This document shows positions 1-7,412 of a stretch of 25,078 nucleotides of DNA, piece by piece. A program made the position numbers and the translations under genes. This DNA comes from Spirochaetota bacterium. Its GTDB lineage: Bacteria > Spirochaetota > Spirochaetia > DSM-27196 > PWMO01. Position 1 is the stretch's first letter. Each line of letters starts with the position of its first letter. The stretch is from contig JAAAOH010000105.1 of the NCBI GenBank assembly GCA_009908925.1, forward strand, positions 1-25,078, given 5' to 3'. The notes under the pieces are model-generated. The model saw only the letters and a program-made list of their open reading frames with translations. It had not been told where the DNA came from and did no database searches.

Positions 1-2
1 CG

Positions 3-1151
3 GCGAACATGGACGATTTCGAGGCGGGGCTGGCGCGCTATCATTCACACCTTGGCCGCCCTGCCTTTGTCGACGCTCTCGCAGACCTGCTGAGACAAAC
101 GTTCGGCTGGCAGGTCACGGGCCGAAACATCGCCGTGACGAACGGAAGCCAGACCGCCTTCTACATGCTTTTCAATCTGCTCGCAGGCGAACCTGGCGAC
201 AAGCCGGAAACCGGGGAAGAAACGAGGGACGGAGGACGCACAGGGGATAGAGGACGCAGGCGCGTCCTCTTCCCCATTATTCCCGAGTACATCGGCTATG
301 CCGACCAGACGCTCTCACATGACGACTTCGTTGGCGTGAAGCCCATCATAGACGAGACTGCTCCCCACCGACACAAGTATCGCATCGATTTCGACGCACT
401 CGAGATCACCGAGGACATTGCGGCAATCTGCGTGTCGCGTCCCACGAACCCGACCGGAAACGTGCTGACCAACGAAGAGATCGCGCGCCTCGACGCGCTC
501 GCCAGGGCTCATGACGTGCCGCTCCTTATCGATGGGGCGTACGGGATGCCATTTCCGAACATCGTGTTCACTGACGCCGTTCCTACGTGGAACGAGAATA
601 TCGTCCTCGGACTGAGCCTCTCGAAGCTCGGCCTTCCGTCGGCACGCACCGGAATCATCGTCGCATCGGAGGAGATCATCGGGGCGATAGGCTCGGCAAA
701 TGCCATCATGTCACTGGCCACCGGTACCTTCGGGCAGCTCATGGCAGAGCCGCTGATCAGGTCAGGCGAGCTCCTGAGCCTGAGCGACGACGTCATAAGG
801 CCCTTCTACCTCGAAAAATCCCGGCGCGCACTGGAATGGATCGACGAGCTTTTCTCCGACGGCGTTGAGTATTCCGTCCATGAAAGCGAGGGCGCATTCT
901 TCTTGTGGATGTGGTTCAAGAATCTCCCCATTACGACCTACGAGCTCTACCGCCGCCTGAAAGAGCGCAACGTCATCGTGGTACCGGGCACCTATTTCTT
1001 CTTCGGAATGAAGGAGGCGTGGAGCCACTCGGATGAGTGCATTCGACTGAACTATGCCATGCCGGATAAAGAGGTTCGCCGCGGCCTCGAAATCATCGCC
1101 GAAGAGGCGAAGAAAGCCGTCTCTGAAGGCGCGGCGCATTCTTCGCGGTAG
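3..1151 (+). CDS. avtA: Valine--pyruvate aminotransferase, 5'-truncated by the window edge
   Basis: PLP-dependent fold-type I aminotransferase, expected to interconvert valine and pyruvate with alanine and 2-oxoisovalerate in the cytoplasm. Visible family landmarks are TNGSQTAFYMLFNL, VLFPIIPEYIGYAD, CVSRPTNPTGNV and the Schiff-base lysine in SLSKLGLPSA, followed by a C-terminal GAFFLWMWFKNLPITTYELY block very like E. coli AvtA. The frame stays open to base 3, and the first ATG (base 9) corresponds to an internal family position, so roughly 50-60 N-terminal residues lie outside the window. An oddity is the loop between NLLAG and VLFP. It is about 25 residues long, against about 9 in E. coli AvtA as I remember it, and is Gly/Arg/Asp/Glu-rich because a GGGACGGAGGA repeat is inserted there. 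The gene converges on the PPC-domain gene. Identity is confident; the exact substrate is inferred. Confidence 0.9.
   Translation, partial: ANMDDFEAGLARYHSHLGRPAFVDALADLLRQTFGWQVTGRNIAVTNGSQTAFYMLFNLLAGEPGDKPETGEETRDGGRTGDRGRRRVLFPIIPEYIGYADQTLSHDDFVGVKPIIDETAPHRHKYRIDFDALEITEDIAAICVSRPTNPTGNVLTNEEIARLDALARAHDVPLLIDGAYGMPFPNIVFTDAVPTWNENIVLGLSLSKLGLPSARTGIIVASEEIIGAIGSANAIMSLATGTFGQLMAEPLIRSGELLSLSDDVIRPFYLEKSRRALEWIDELFSDGVEYSVHESEGAFFLWMWFKNLPITTYELYRRLKERNVIVVPGTYFFFGMKEAWSHSDECIRLNYAMPDKEVRRGLEIIAEEAKKAVSEGAAHSSR
226..275 (+). repeat. GGGACGGAGGA repeat pair and hairpin inside the avtA loop
   Basis: GGGACGGAGGACGCA begins at 226, and a degenerate copy, GGGATAGAGGACGCA, begins 18 nt later at 244, so the reading frame is kept. 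The second copy also forms the left arm of a near-perfect hairpin: GGGGATAGAGGACGC (243-257) faces GCGTCCTCTTCCCC (262-275) across a 4-nt loop. The encoded stretch is RDGGRTGDRGR, a polar surface-loop insertion. This belongs to the dispersed motif family described in the findings. Confidence 0.75.
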
Positions 1152-1160
1152 ACTCTACCA

Positions 1161-1227
1161 GGGACGGAGGAAAAGGAACCGTGGTCCGCCGGCCCCCGGC
1201 GCAGCCGCGTGTGCGACCTCCGTCCCC
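1161..1227. repeat. Inverted pair of the dispersed motif between convergent genes
   Basis: GGGACGGAGG at 1161-1170 and CCTCCGTCCC at 1217-1226 form a perfect 10-bp inverted repeat across a 46-nt, very G+C-rich spacer. It fills most of the 94-nt gap between the avtA stop (1151) and the PPC-gene stop (1246). Each arm has its G-rich strand in the sense of the gene it trails. It could fold as a long bidirectional terminator or 3'-end stabiliser, but no clean T-tract follows either arm. Confidence 0.6.
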
Positions 1228-1245
1228 GCCGTCACTTGCGAGCCC

Positions 1246-1728
1246 TTACTTCCTCGTAAACGAAAAAACCGGCAGCTTGATCTCTTCCTCGACGCGCCGA
1301 ACTACCTCGGCATCGGGCAGCTCCCGGATCGAGAATTCGATCGTGGCAAGCGTGGGGTTCCCCTTGTCCAGCATGTGACCGCCGTGCAAGGCGCCGGTGG
1401 TATCTATGAGTAGCGCATGCATGTGTATTGAGGGTGTGCCGTCTTCCCAGACTCCGATGGTGCCCTGGGCGGTGAGCACCTCAACCGGCAGATCGAGCTG
1501 CACGGGGTCGCCGTAGCCGACACCGATCGGTGATTCCTCCTTCGGCAGGACATACACGAACCGTGCCTGCTTGAGACTGCCCATCACCGTCATGAAGGTG
1601 CCATACTTCACACCGTGCTCGCGGCATGCCTCGAGCAGGCCCGGAATGAGATCGGTTCCCGGGCGGAGCCGCCCGGCGATAACGCGGCCGCTCTCGACCG
1701 CTACTGACTGTACTCGTGGTTTGCTCAT
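1246..1728 (-). CDS. PPC-domain (DUF296) protein
   Basis: A 160-residue single-domain protein of the PPC/DUF296 family, predicted cytoplasmic. Visible features are the central YGTFMTVMGSLKQARF block and the histidine signature HMHALLID...GALHGGHML, which in this family lines a metal-binding pocket. Bacterial members are small trimeric proteins of unclear function, so no reaction is assigned. I start it at the ATG at 1728 (MSKPRVQS) because GGAGG lies 5 nt upstream; a longer reading starting at 1770 would run through the ribosome binding site. It is the last gene of the dctPQM-SDR-PPC operon, 60 nt after the SDR stop, so it probably serves the same catabolic route. Confidence 0.8.
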   Translation of the reverse strand: MSKPRVQSVAVESGRVIAGRLRPGTDLIPGLLEACREHGVKYGTFMTVMGSLKQARFVYVLPKEESPIGVGYGDPVQLDLPVEVLTAQGTIGVWEDGTPSIHMHALLIDTTGALHGGHMLDKGNPTLATIEFSIRELPDAEVVRRVEEEIKLPVFSFTRK

Positions 1729-1732
1729 GTAT

Positions 1733-1744
1733 TCCTCCGTCCCC
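1733..1744 (-). promoter_or_regulatory. Ribosome binding site of the PPC gene made by the dispersed motif
   Basis: On the minus strand, GGGGACGGAGGA is followed by ATAC and the ATG at 1728. The GGAGG core is an ideal anti-16S match and fixes the start codon. The full 12-mer is identical to copies found inside coding regions elsewhere in the window. Confidence 0.75.
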
Positions 1745-1788
1745 ACCTGGCCGGGGCGTGTGGGGTCCACGCCGAGGCCCGAGGGCGG

Positions 1789-2601
1789 TTAGCTCGGCTC
1801 GACCTGTGGCATCCAGCCGGTAAGTCCGCCGTCGACTACAAGGGTCGTTCCGGTGACGTATTTGGACTCGTCGGAGGCGAGGTAGAGGCCCGCGTAGGCG
1901 GTGTCCCATCCCTCGCCCTGTTTGTTCATCGGGCACAGGGCGCTACGCCGCCGATTCATCTCCTCCGGATCGCCGCCGTAGGACTTCTGCAGCTGCGCCT
2001 CCACCATCGGTGTCCTCATGACGCCGGGCAGCACCGCGTTGCAGCGGATGTTTTTCGCGGCGTACTGAACCGCAACCTCGCGCGTGAGGGCGTTCACCGC
2101 CGCCTTGGATGATGCATAGGCGACCGCGATGGCCGGGGTGCTCTTGATCGAGTTCACCGAAGAAATGTTTACGATCGATCCTCCGTCCCCCTTTTCCATC
2201 TCGGGAATCGCGAACTTGCACATCAGAAACATGCTCTTCGCGTTCACAGCCATGATGCGGTCCCAGTCTTCCTCGCTTTGCTCCACCGGCCCGCCGGCCT
2301 TCGTGACGCCGACGTTATTGTGAAGGATATCGACGCCGCCGTACTCCGAGACGCATGTCTCTACGACACGCCGACAGTCATCCGCCTTCGTGACATCGGC
2401 CGAAAGCGCCATGCAAATGCCGCCCTCATCACGGATGATCTTCTCGGTCTCCTTGGCCGCGTCGAGGTTGAGGTCGACAAGAACGACCCGCGCCCCCTCG
2501 CGCGCGTAGAGGACAGCCGAGGCTTTGCCGTTTCCCATGCCGGGGCCGACCGAACCGGCCCCGGTCACTATTGCAGTCTTGTCTTTCAGTCGATCAGCCA
2601 T
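1789..2601 (-). CDS. Short-chain dehydrogenase/reductase (SDR), classical type
   Basis: A 270-residue classical SDR, an NAD(P)-dependent alcohol/ketone or hydroxy-acid oxidoreductase. The N-terminal nucleotide-binding loop is the extended variant TGAGSVGPGMGNGKA (residues 13-27), followed by the acidic VDLN that favours NAD(H), HNNVG (NNAG-like), the active-site Asn120, Ser148 in NISS and YASSK (Tyr162, Lys166). The C-terminus GTTLVVDGGLTGW is the usual SDR ending. The start at 2601 (MADRLKDK) follows GGAGGAAC; the spacing is short, but the N-terminus is typical. It lies 16 nt after dctM and upstream of the PPC gene, so it probably oxidises the imported substrate. The substrate itself cannot be read from the sequence. 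One copy of the dispersed motif encodes its GDGG (2179-2190). Confidence 0.88.
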   Translation of the reverse strand: MADRLKDKTAIVTGAGSVGPGMGNGKASAVLYAREGARVVLVDLNLDAAKETEKIIRDEGGICMALSADVTKADDCRRVVETCVSEYGGVDILHNNVGVTKAGGPVEQSEEDWDRIMAVNAKSMFLMCKFAIPEMEKGDGGSIVNISSVNSIKSTPAIAVAYASSKAAVNALTREVAVQYAAKNIRCNAVLPGVMRTPMVEAQLQKSYGGDPEEMNRRRSALCPMNKQGEGWDTAYAGLYLASDESKYVTGTTLVVDGGLTGWMPQVEPS

Positions 2602-2603
2602 GT

Positions 2604-2615
2604 TCCTCCGTCCCC
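2604..2615 (-). promoter_or_regulatory. Ribosome binding site of the SDR gene made by the dispersed motif
   Basis: The minus strand reads GGGGACGGAGGA, then AC, then the ATG at 2601. It occupies almost the entire 16-nt gap between dctM and the SDR gene. The flanks (AGGCGGGGACGGAGGA) match the PPC-gene ribosome binding site and one exporter repeat beyond the core, suggesting common ancestry of the element. Confidence 0.72.
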
Positions 2616-2617
2616 GC

Positions 2618-3925
2618 CTAAATGGCATTCGGCAGCGCGAGAATCAGCTGCGGGAAGATGATACACAGAGCAAGCACGAGGATTTGTGCCGCAACGAACG
2701 GCGCAACACCCTTGTAGATATCCGTTGTCTTCACTCCCGGGGGGGACACACCCTTCACGAAGAAGATGGCGTAGGCAAACGGCGGTGTGATGAACGACAT
2801 CTGCAGGTTAACGGCGATGAGGACGATGAACCACAGCGGGTCGAGTCCGAGCGTGTGCACGATCGGCATGAAGATGGGAACAACCACGAACAGAATACCG
2901 ATCCAGTCGATAAGCATGCCGAGGATGAACACGGTCGCCATCATCAAGACGAGGATTCCGCCGGTTCCGAGGGGCAACGAAAGAATAGCCTGTTCGATGA
3001 CCCGGCCGCCGCCCATGTAGAGGAAGACCGAGGTGAACATGCCGGCGCCGACAATCACGAAGAACACCATCGCGGTGATCTTCAGCGACTCCTGCACCGC
3101 CTCGGTGATCTTCTTGAGGTTCAGGCTTCGGTAGGCAACCGCGATCACCGTCGCGCCGAGAACACCGAGCGCCGAGGCTTCCGTCGGGGACGCCACGCCG
3201 CCGAGTATGGAACCGATAACCGCCACCAGAAGGCCCAGTATCGGGATCATGTAGATCACCATGTCAATGAGAAGCCGTCCGGTGGGAAGCCGATCGTCCA
3301 TATGAATAGCCGGTGCCGACTTCGGGTCGAGAAGTGCACGCAGGACGACGTAGATCAGATATGCCGCTGCGAGCATGAGTCCAGGGACCAGCGCGCCGGC
3401 AAAGAGCCGTGCCACCGACAGTTGCGTCATCGGTCCCAGCATGACGAGCATAACACTCGGCGGAATCAGGATCCCCAGCGAGCCTCCCGCGCAGACCACA
3501 CCGGTGGCCAGGTCGTTCGCATAGTTGCGCTTGAGCATCGCCGGCATCGCGATGAGCGCCATTGCGGTCACCGATGCAGCTATAACGCCGGTACAGGCCG
3601 CAAAAATGGTGCTTATGATGATCGCCGCGATCGCCAGGCCACCTCGAACCGGCCCCATGAGCTGGAACATCGTCTCGAAGAGCTTTTCGGTCGCGCCGCT
3701 TCGCTCGAGGATGGCTCCCATGAAGATGAACAGCGGCACGGCTATCAATATCTCGTTACTCATCGTGCCGAACATGCTTTGCATGAAGAGCGACAGCATG
3801 TTGGGCCCGCGGAACATGAGGCCGAACACGACGGCCAGAAACATCATGACGAAGCCGAGTCGCATGCCGGCGATGACCAGCACGATGAGCAGCACAAGCA
3901 TGATGATTGCGAGGGCTTCAGTCAT
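2618..3925 (-). CDS. dctM: TRAP transporter large permease, DctM family
   Basis: A 435-residue polytopic membrane protein with about 12 hydrophobic segments, the Na+-coupled permease subunit of a tripartite ATP-independent periplasmic transporter. Family landmarks are VPLFIFMGAILERSG, CTGVIAASVTAMALIAMPAML, GGSLGILIPPSVMLVMLG and the late QMSFITPPFAYAIFFVKG. I start it at the ATG at 3925 (MTEALAII) because AAGGAG sits 7 nt upstream; earlier in-frame codons precede that ribosome binding site. It overlaps the end of dctQ by 8 nt (ATGACTGA), the usual translational coupling of these two subunits. The family assignment is certain; the substrate is set by DctP. Confidence 0.93.
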   Translation of the reverse strand: MTEALAIIMLVLLIVLVIAGMRLGFVMMFLAVVFGLMFRGPNMLSLFMQSMFGTMSNEILIAVPLFIFMGAILERSGATEKLFETMFQLMGPVRGGLAIAAIIISTIFAACTGVIAASVTAMALIAMPAMLKRNYANDLATGVVCAGGSLGILIPPSVMLVMLGPMTQLSVARLFAGALVPGLMLAAAYLIYVVLRALLDPKSAPAIHMDDRLPTGRLLIDMVIYMIPILGLLVAVIGSILGGVASPTEASALGVLGATVIAVAYRSLNLKKITEAVQESLKITAMVFFVIVGAGMFTSVFLYMGGGRVIEQAILSLPLGTGGILVLMMATVFILGMLIDWIGILFVVVPIFMPIVHTLGLDPLWFIVLIAVNLQMSFITPPFAYAIFFVKGVSPPGVKTTDIYKGVAPFVAAQILVLALCIIFPQLILALPNAI

Positions 3926-4439
3926 CGTTTTGCTCCTTGCGCATAACAATCAGAATATTTCGCAGCACCTCGGCGATGCCCTGCACGAAGAGCAGGAGGA
4001 ACGCGAGGACTATGACGGTTCGTATCGGGGCTGCGGGAAACGTCCACACGGTCGTGGAAAGCGACTGGCCCGATTCCCACGCCGCGCCGGCGTACTCTAC
4101 CGAGCGGAGCCCCAGAATGCCCATGGTCGGCAGAAACATGACAATGAAGAAAACCAGCTCGTAGATGGCTTGCCCACGTTTGGGAAGCATGCTGTAGAGC
4201 AGATCGATGCGCACGTGCCTCTTGTGCACCATCGCGAATCCGCCCCCGAGCAGAAAGAACACACTGAACAGCATCCACGACACGTCGTAGACCCAGATCG
4301 TCGGATTGTTCGCGAAGTAGCGCATGCCGATCTCCAGCAACACGATAATCGTGAGCGGGACGACGATCCACGCGGCGATCTTTCCAAGACGATCGTTGAC
4401 GCTGTCTATAACTCGAATTGTGGTTTCCATAATAGACAC
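3918..4439 (-). CDS. dctQ: TRAP transporter small permease, DctQ family
   Basis: A 173-residue protein with four hydrophobic segments, as expected for the small DctQ subunit that clamps DctM. Visible features are an N-terminal amphipathic stretch, WIVVPLTIIVLLEIGMRY, SWMLFSVFFLLGGGFAMVHKRHVRIDLLY (the characteristic G-x-V-R-I/V-D signature) and a final helix near VLAFLLLFVQGIAEVLR. The start is ambiguous. The GTG at 4439 has an AGAGG 4 nt upstream, while the ATG at 4430 would leave about 13 nt; I keep 4439. It lies downstream of a strong hairpin that separates it from dctP. Confidence 0.88.
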   Translation of the reverse strand: MSIMETTIRVIDSVNDRLGKIAAWIVVPLTIIVLLEIGMRYFANNPTIWVYDVSWMLFSVFFLLGGGFAMVHKRHVRIDLLYSMLPKRGQAIYELVFFIVMFLPTMGILGLRSVEYAGAAWESGQSLSTTVWTFPAAPIRTVIVLAFLLLFVQGIAEVLRNILIVMRKEQNDD

Positions 4440-4469
4440 AAAACCTCTTGGTCAACGGAAATGGAGAGT

Positions 4470-4499
4470 GTACGGAGGCGTCGGTTGACGCCTCCGTAC
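4470..4499 (-). terminator. 13-bp hairpin between dctP and dctQ (attenuator or processing hairpin)
   Basis: A perfect stem of 13 bp (4470-4482 pairs with 4487-4499, arm TACGGAGGCGTC plus one flanking pair) with the 4-nt loop GGTT. It lies just downstream of dctP and upstream of dctQM on the same strand. No U-tract follows, so a partial terminator or 3'-end stabiliser that raises DctP relative to the membrane subunits is more likely than a full terminator. Confidence 0.7.
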
Positions 4500-4530
4500 C
4501 GTTACTCTTGTATGATTTCTGCGTTCACTA

Positions 4531-5634
4531 CTACTGCAGCTGCTCAGGCTCTACGTCGAACGATGAGAACTGGAAGTATGGCTGGTAGTCCTGGAGGAAA
4601 CTCTTCTGCGAGTTCCATACCTTTGCGAAGAACTCGTCTTCGTCGGACTTCTCTTCGAGAATCTGGAAAGCGAGATTGATAGCTTCCTGCTGTACCTCCA
4701 CCGGCAGTTTCTGGATGGTAAGGTCTTCCATTTCCTGCATCTCCTGGAAGGACTCGAACGTCGCAATCCACTCCTGCGCGTATCCTTCGAAGGTCGCAGC
4801 GGTCGCAGCGTTCTCAACGATCGACTTCAGGTGGTCGGGAAGCTCGGCCCACTTCTCGGGGTTGATCACGAGCTGGAACTTGTTGGACCCCATGTGAATC
4901 GGCGGGCCGTACACGTAGTTGGCAACGTCGGGAAGACCGAGGGGCACGTCCATTGACGGGAAGGCGAACTCAGCTGCGTCGATAACGCCACGCTGCAGCG
5001 ACGGTACGACTTCTCCACCGGAGAGCAGCACCGGGGAGCCGCCGAGCGCCTGCCACAGGTCCATACTGAGACCCGCGGAGCGAACCTTGAGACCCTCGAA
5101 TCCGTCAGCAGACTGGATGTTACGGTTTGCCCAGAACTGTTCCGGAGGAGTCAGGCCGAGGGGGAAAACCACGATCTCATCGCCGTACATCTCCTGCTCG
5201 AGCTCTTTGCCACCATAACCCCATTCCCAAACGAACAGGTCGTGGAACTCGGTGATGCCACCGGGTAGGGTGTAGAACAGGTCGCCGGCGGGGAACTCAC
5301 CCTTCTGCCACGCAGGGGTATTCATACCGGCGTCAAGTGCGCCGTCGCGAACCGCGTCGAAAACTTCGGGGCCGGGAACGATCTCACCTGCGCCATGCAG
5401 GGTGATATCGAGCTGACCGCCACTCATCTCACCGACCTTCTCGGCCCAGAGCGCGATGGTGCGCTCGGTCAGCGGCATATTGTTCGGAAAGCAGCTCTGA
5501 ACGATCCAGCTATAGGTCTCCATCTGAGCCTGCTCGCCCTCTTCAGTTCCGGCTTCTCCGCCGCCCCCACCGCACGCGGCGAACAGGCCGACCACCAACA
5601 CAGCGACGATCAACATAACGGCTGATCTCTTCAT
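4531..5634 (-). CDS. dctP: TRAP transporter substrate-binding lipoprotein, DctP family (TakP-like)
   Basis: A 367-residue extracytoplasmic solute receptor. It begins with MKRSAVML and a hydrophobic segment ending in the lipobox LFAAC, so it is probably anchored at the membrane by a lipidated cysteine. A Gly/Glu-rich linker follows. The core has GLKVRSAGL, whose Arg normally contacts the substrate carboxylate, and LSGGEVVPSLQRGVIDAAEF, which resembles TakP-type alpha-keto-acid receptors. Substrate class (keto or hydroxy acid) is inference. I chose the ATG at 5634 because GGGAGG stands 9 nt upstream and the signal peptide starts there; the frame extends further upstream but passes through the promoter. 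It is the first gene of the TRAP operon, under a sigma-54 promoter. Confidence 0.9.
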   Translation of the reverse strand: MKRSAVMLIVAVLVVGLFAACGGGGGEAGTEEGEQAQMETYSWIVQSCFPNNMPLTERTIALWAEKVGEMSGGQLDITLHGAGEIVPGPEVFDAVRDGALDAGMNTPAWQKGEFPAGDLFYTLPGGITEFHDLFVWEWGYGGKELEQEMYGDEIVVFPLGLTPPEQFWANRNIQSADGFEGLKVRSAGLSMDLWQALGGSPVLLSGGEVVPSLQRGVIDAAEFAFPSMDVPLGLPDVANYVYGPPIHMGSNKFQLVINPEKWAELPDHLKSIVENAATAATFEGYAQEWIATFESFQEMQEMEDLTIQKLPVEVQQEAINLAFQILEEKSDEDEFFAKVWNSQKSFLQDYQPYFQFSSFDVEPEQLQ

Positions 5635-5672
5635 ACTCACGAACCTCCCTTTGCAGGTATATTCTCCATTAT

Positions 5673-5701
5673 CCTCCTCCGGCCTGCTGGGCTGAAGGAG
5701 G
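5673..5701 (-). promoter_or_regulatory. Leader hairpin of the dctP mRNA
   Basis: The 29-nt segment folds as a 12-position stem with one mismatch and one wobble around the loop CAGCA; the outer arms are CCTCCT and AGGAGG. It starts about 10 nt after the predicted sigma-54 transcription start and ends some 24 nt before the dctP ribosome binding site. A 5' stabilising hairpin is the simplest reading. The 3' arm GGAGGAGG is itself Shine-Dalgarno-like but is sequestered. Confidence 0.6.
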
Positions 5702-5720
5702 TACGGGTCACTAAGTGCGT

Positions 5721-5736
5721 AGCAGGATTCATGCCA
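5721..5736 (-). promoter_or_regulatory. Sigma-54 (-24/-12) promoter of the dctPQM operon
   Basis: The minus strand reads TGGCATGAATCCTGCT: GG, ten bases, GC, with the full TGGCA -24 element. It nearly duplicates the element before E1-alpha (TGGCATGATTCTTGCA). The predicted start is near 5710, giving a leader of about 76 nt. The neighbouring gene encodes a sigma-54 activator. Confidence 0.82.
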
Positions 5737-5967
5737 ACATAAGCTTCTTCGAGTCATGCGATAAACGCCCACCGCATGGTGACTTACAGAACCGGCACCC
5801 GCCGCCTCGCAGCAGGCACAACCGGGGTCCGGCCGCAGTGTGCGAAAAGTTGGCAGGAAAGTGTCACGAAACGGCGCACTCCATCATGATTCTTTCACGG
5901 CGCCGTCGGGCCCTCTTGCACGCACGGCACACGGCGACATGCCCCCGGCGCACGACTGCCGGACGGC
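5737..5967. other. Non-coding upstream region of dctP with a possible activator site
   Basis: Together with the dctP leader this makes a 333-nt gap between dctP and the regulator stop. No convincing gene is seen on either strand. GTGTCAC at 5861-5867 (GTGACAC on the minus strand) lies about 154 nt upstream of the predicted dctP start. It matches the GTGACAC core of the inverted repeat upstream of E1-alpha, so it may be a single enhancer half-site. The 3' end of the regulator transcript must also lie here, but no clear terminator is visible. Confidence 0.4.
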
Positions 5968-7386
5968 TCATCTCAGATTGTATTTGTCGATCTTCCGGTA
6001 CAGGGTGTTTCGACTCACGCCAAGACGAGTCGCGGTCCGGCTGACATTGCCGTGATTGGCGCGAAGCGCGGCCATGATCGCAGAGCGCTCGATGGTGTCC
6101 AGGTTCTCATCTCCGCCCTGACGCTCCGCCTCCACAAGGCCCTCCCGTGCGCCGAGTTCCGGGGTCATGTTGGCGGGAATGTGCGACATCGTGATCTCAG
6201 ACTCACCGTTGGCGAGTATGATTGCCCGCTCGAGCATATTCTCGAGCTCGCGAATATTGCCGGGCCAGTCGTAGGCGGCGAGTGCCTGATGTACCCGCCA
6301 GTCGATACGAGGCGTCGGCACGCCGTGGCGCGCCGCGAGTTTTTCGATGATATGCTCGGCGAGGTAGAATATGTCACCGGTCCGCGCGCGAAGGGGCGGA
6401 ATCGTGATGCGCAGCACATTGAGACGATAGAAGAGGTCGGCACGAAACCGCTGATTACGCACCTCTTCGCTGAGGTCCCGGTTTGTGGCCGCGATGATGC
6501 GCGCGTTCGTGGTAACCGCCCGCGATCCGCCGAGGCGCGTGAAAGTTTTGTCCTGCAGCACACGCAGAAGCTTCGCCTGCATTTCGATGGGAAGCTCCGA
6601 GATTTCATCGAGAAAAATCGTTCCGTTGTGCGCCTGCTCGAACTTTCCCGCGTAACCCTCGCGGGTTGCGCCGGTGAACGCACCCGGAACGTGACCAAAA
6701 AGCTCGCTCTCGATGAGAGACTGCGGCAACCCGGCGCAGTTGACCACGACAAAGGGCCCGTCGCGGTGTTCGCCCTCGTTATGTATTGCGTGGGCGAACA
6801 GCTCTTTGCCTGTGCCGCTCTCGCCGTCGAGGAGTACCGTCGCATCCGTAGTCGAGGCGAGTTGCGCAAGCCGTATACCGTTCAGGAACTGTGCATCATT
6901 TCCGATTATGTCGGAGAAGCAGTACTGAGCCTTTGGCTCGGCATCACGACAGCCCTTCAGCGCACCGGCACGTGCTTTGCGGAAGCAGTCGATGACGCCG
7001 ATCACCTCTCCCTCGTCGTTCCGCAGCAGAATGGCGGACTTGATGAAGTGCAGCGGCCCGCGAGTCGGGCTCTCGATGCGGAACTCCTTCTCGAGGTAGC
7101 CGCGGCCCGTTTCGAGCGCCTGGAGAACCACGGGCCGGAAATCGACGATGTCCTCCACGCTCTGACCGATGCAGGAGGGTGCGTCGAGGTCGAGCATCCT
7201 GGCACCCGCCTCGTTCATGTAGAGCACCCGTCCCTCGCGATCGATAATCAACACGCCTTCGGGCAGTGACTCCACGAAGGTCCTGAGAAGCGAATCGGTA
7301 TCGAGGTCCGGAAGCGCTTCCATGTACCCGACAGTTGAATGACCGCTCGCCCGGACGCGGGTCCACGCCTTTGTCCATTGAATCAT
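5968..7386 (-). CDS. Sigma-54-dependent transcriptional activator (PAS-AAA+-Fis)
   Basis: A 472-residue enhancer-binding protein. A PAS sensor domain (about residues 33-140, LPEGVLIIDREGRVLYMNEAG) is followed by the AAA+ domain with Walker A GESGTGKE (188-195), the sigma-54 contact loop GAFTGA (235-240), Walker B GTIFLDEISELP, and a C-terminal Fis-type helix-turn-helix (GNVSRTATRLGVSRNTLYRKI). It lacks an obvious response-regulator receiver, so it probably senses a small molecule or a cofactor through PAS. The start is uncertain: the ATG at 7386 and the ATG at 7323 (MEALPDLD) both lack a good ribosome binding site. It sits between two sigma-54 promoters, one before dctP and one before E1-alpha, so it is the likely activator of both operons. 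AcoR-type regulators of acetoin operons are the closest functional parallel. Confidence 0.92.
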   Translation of the reverse strand: MIQWTKAWTRVRASGHSTVGYMEALPDLDTDSLLRTFVESLPEGVLIIDREGRVLYMNEAGARMLDLDAPSCIGQSVEDIVDFRPVVLQALETGRGYLEKEFRIESPTRGPLHFIKSAILLRNDEGEVIGVIDCFRKARAGALKGCRDAEPKAQYCFSDIIGNDAQFLNGIRLAQLASTTDATVLLDGESGTGKELFAHAIHNEGEHRDGPFVVVNCAGLPQSLIESELFGHVPGAFTGATREGYAGKFEQAHNGTIFLDEISELPIEMQAKLLRVLQDKTFTRLGGSRAVTTNARIIAATNRDLSEEVRNQRFRADLFYRLNVLRITIPPLRARTGDIFYLAEHIIEKLAARHGVPTPRIDWRVHQALAAYDWPGNIRELENMLERAIILANGESEITMSHIPANMTPELGAREGLVEAERQGGDENLDTIERSAIMAALRANHGNVSRTATRLGVSRNTLYRKIDKYNLR

Positions 7387-7412
7387 ATTAGGTGGTCCAT
7401 ATTGCTCTGATT

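Noticed and set aside
2525..3946. Long plus-strand open frame opposite dctM (473 codons)
   Set aside because: The product is a His/Asp/Glu/Arg-rich low-complexity string, the classic antisense shadow of a hydrophobic membrane protein gene.
3525..4679. Long plus-strand open frame opposite dctM, dctQ and dctP
   Set aside because: It crosses three confident minus-strand genes and the hairpin at 4470-4499, with no domain or ribosome binding site.
5890..5935. Second sigma-54 promoter on the minus strand near TTGCACGCACGGCA
   Set aside because: The -24 GG is missing (TGCCGTG), and a much better element exists at 5721-5736.
6052..7269. 405-codon plus-strand frame opposite the sigma-54 regulator
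   Set aside because: It is a shadow of the well-supported PAS-AAA+-Fis gene; no recognisable motif.
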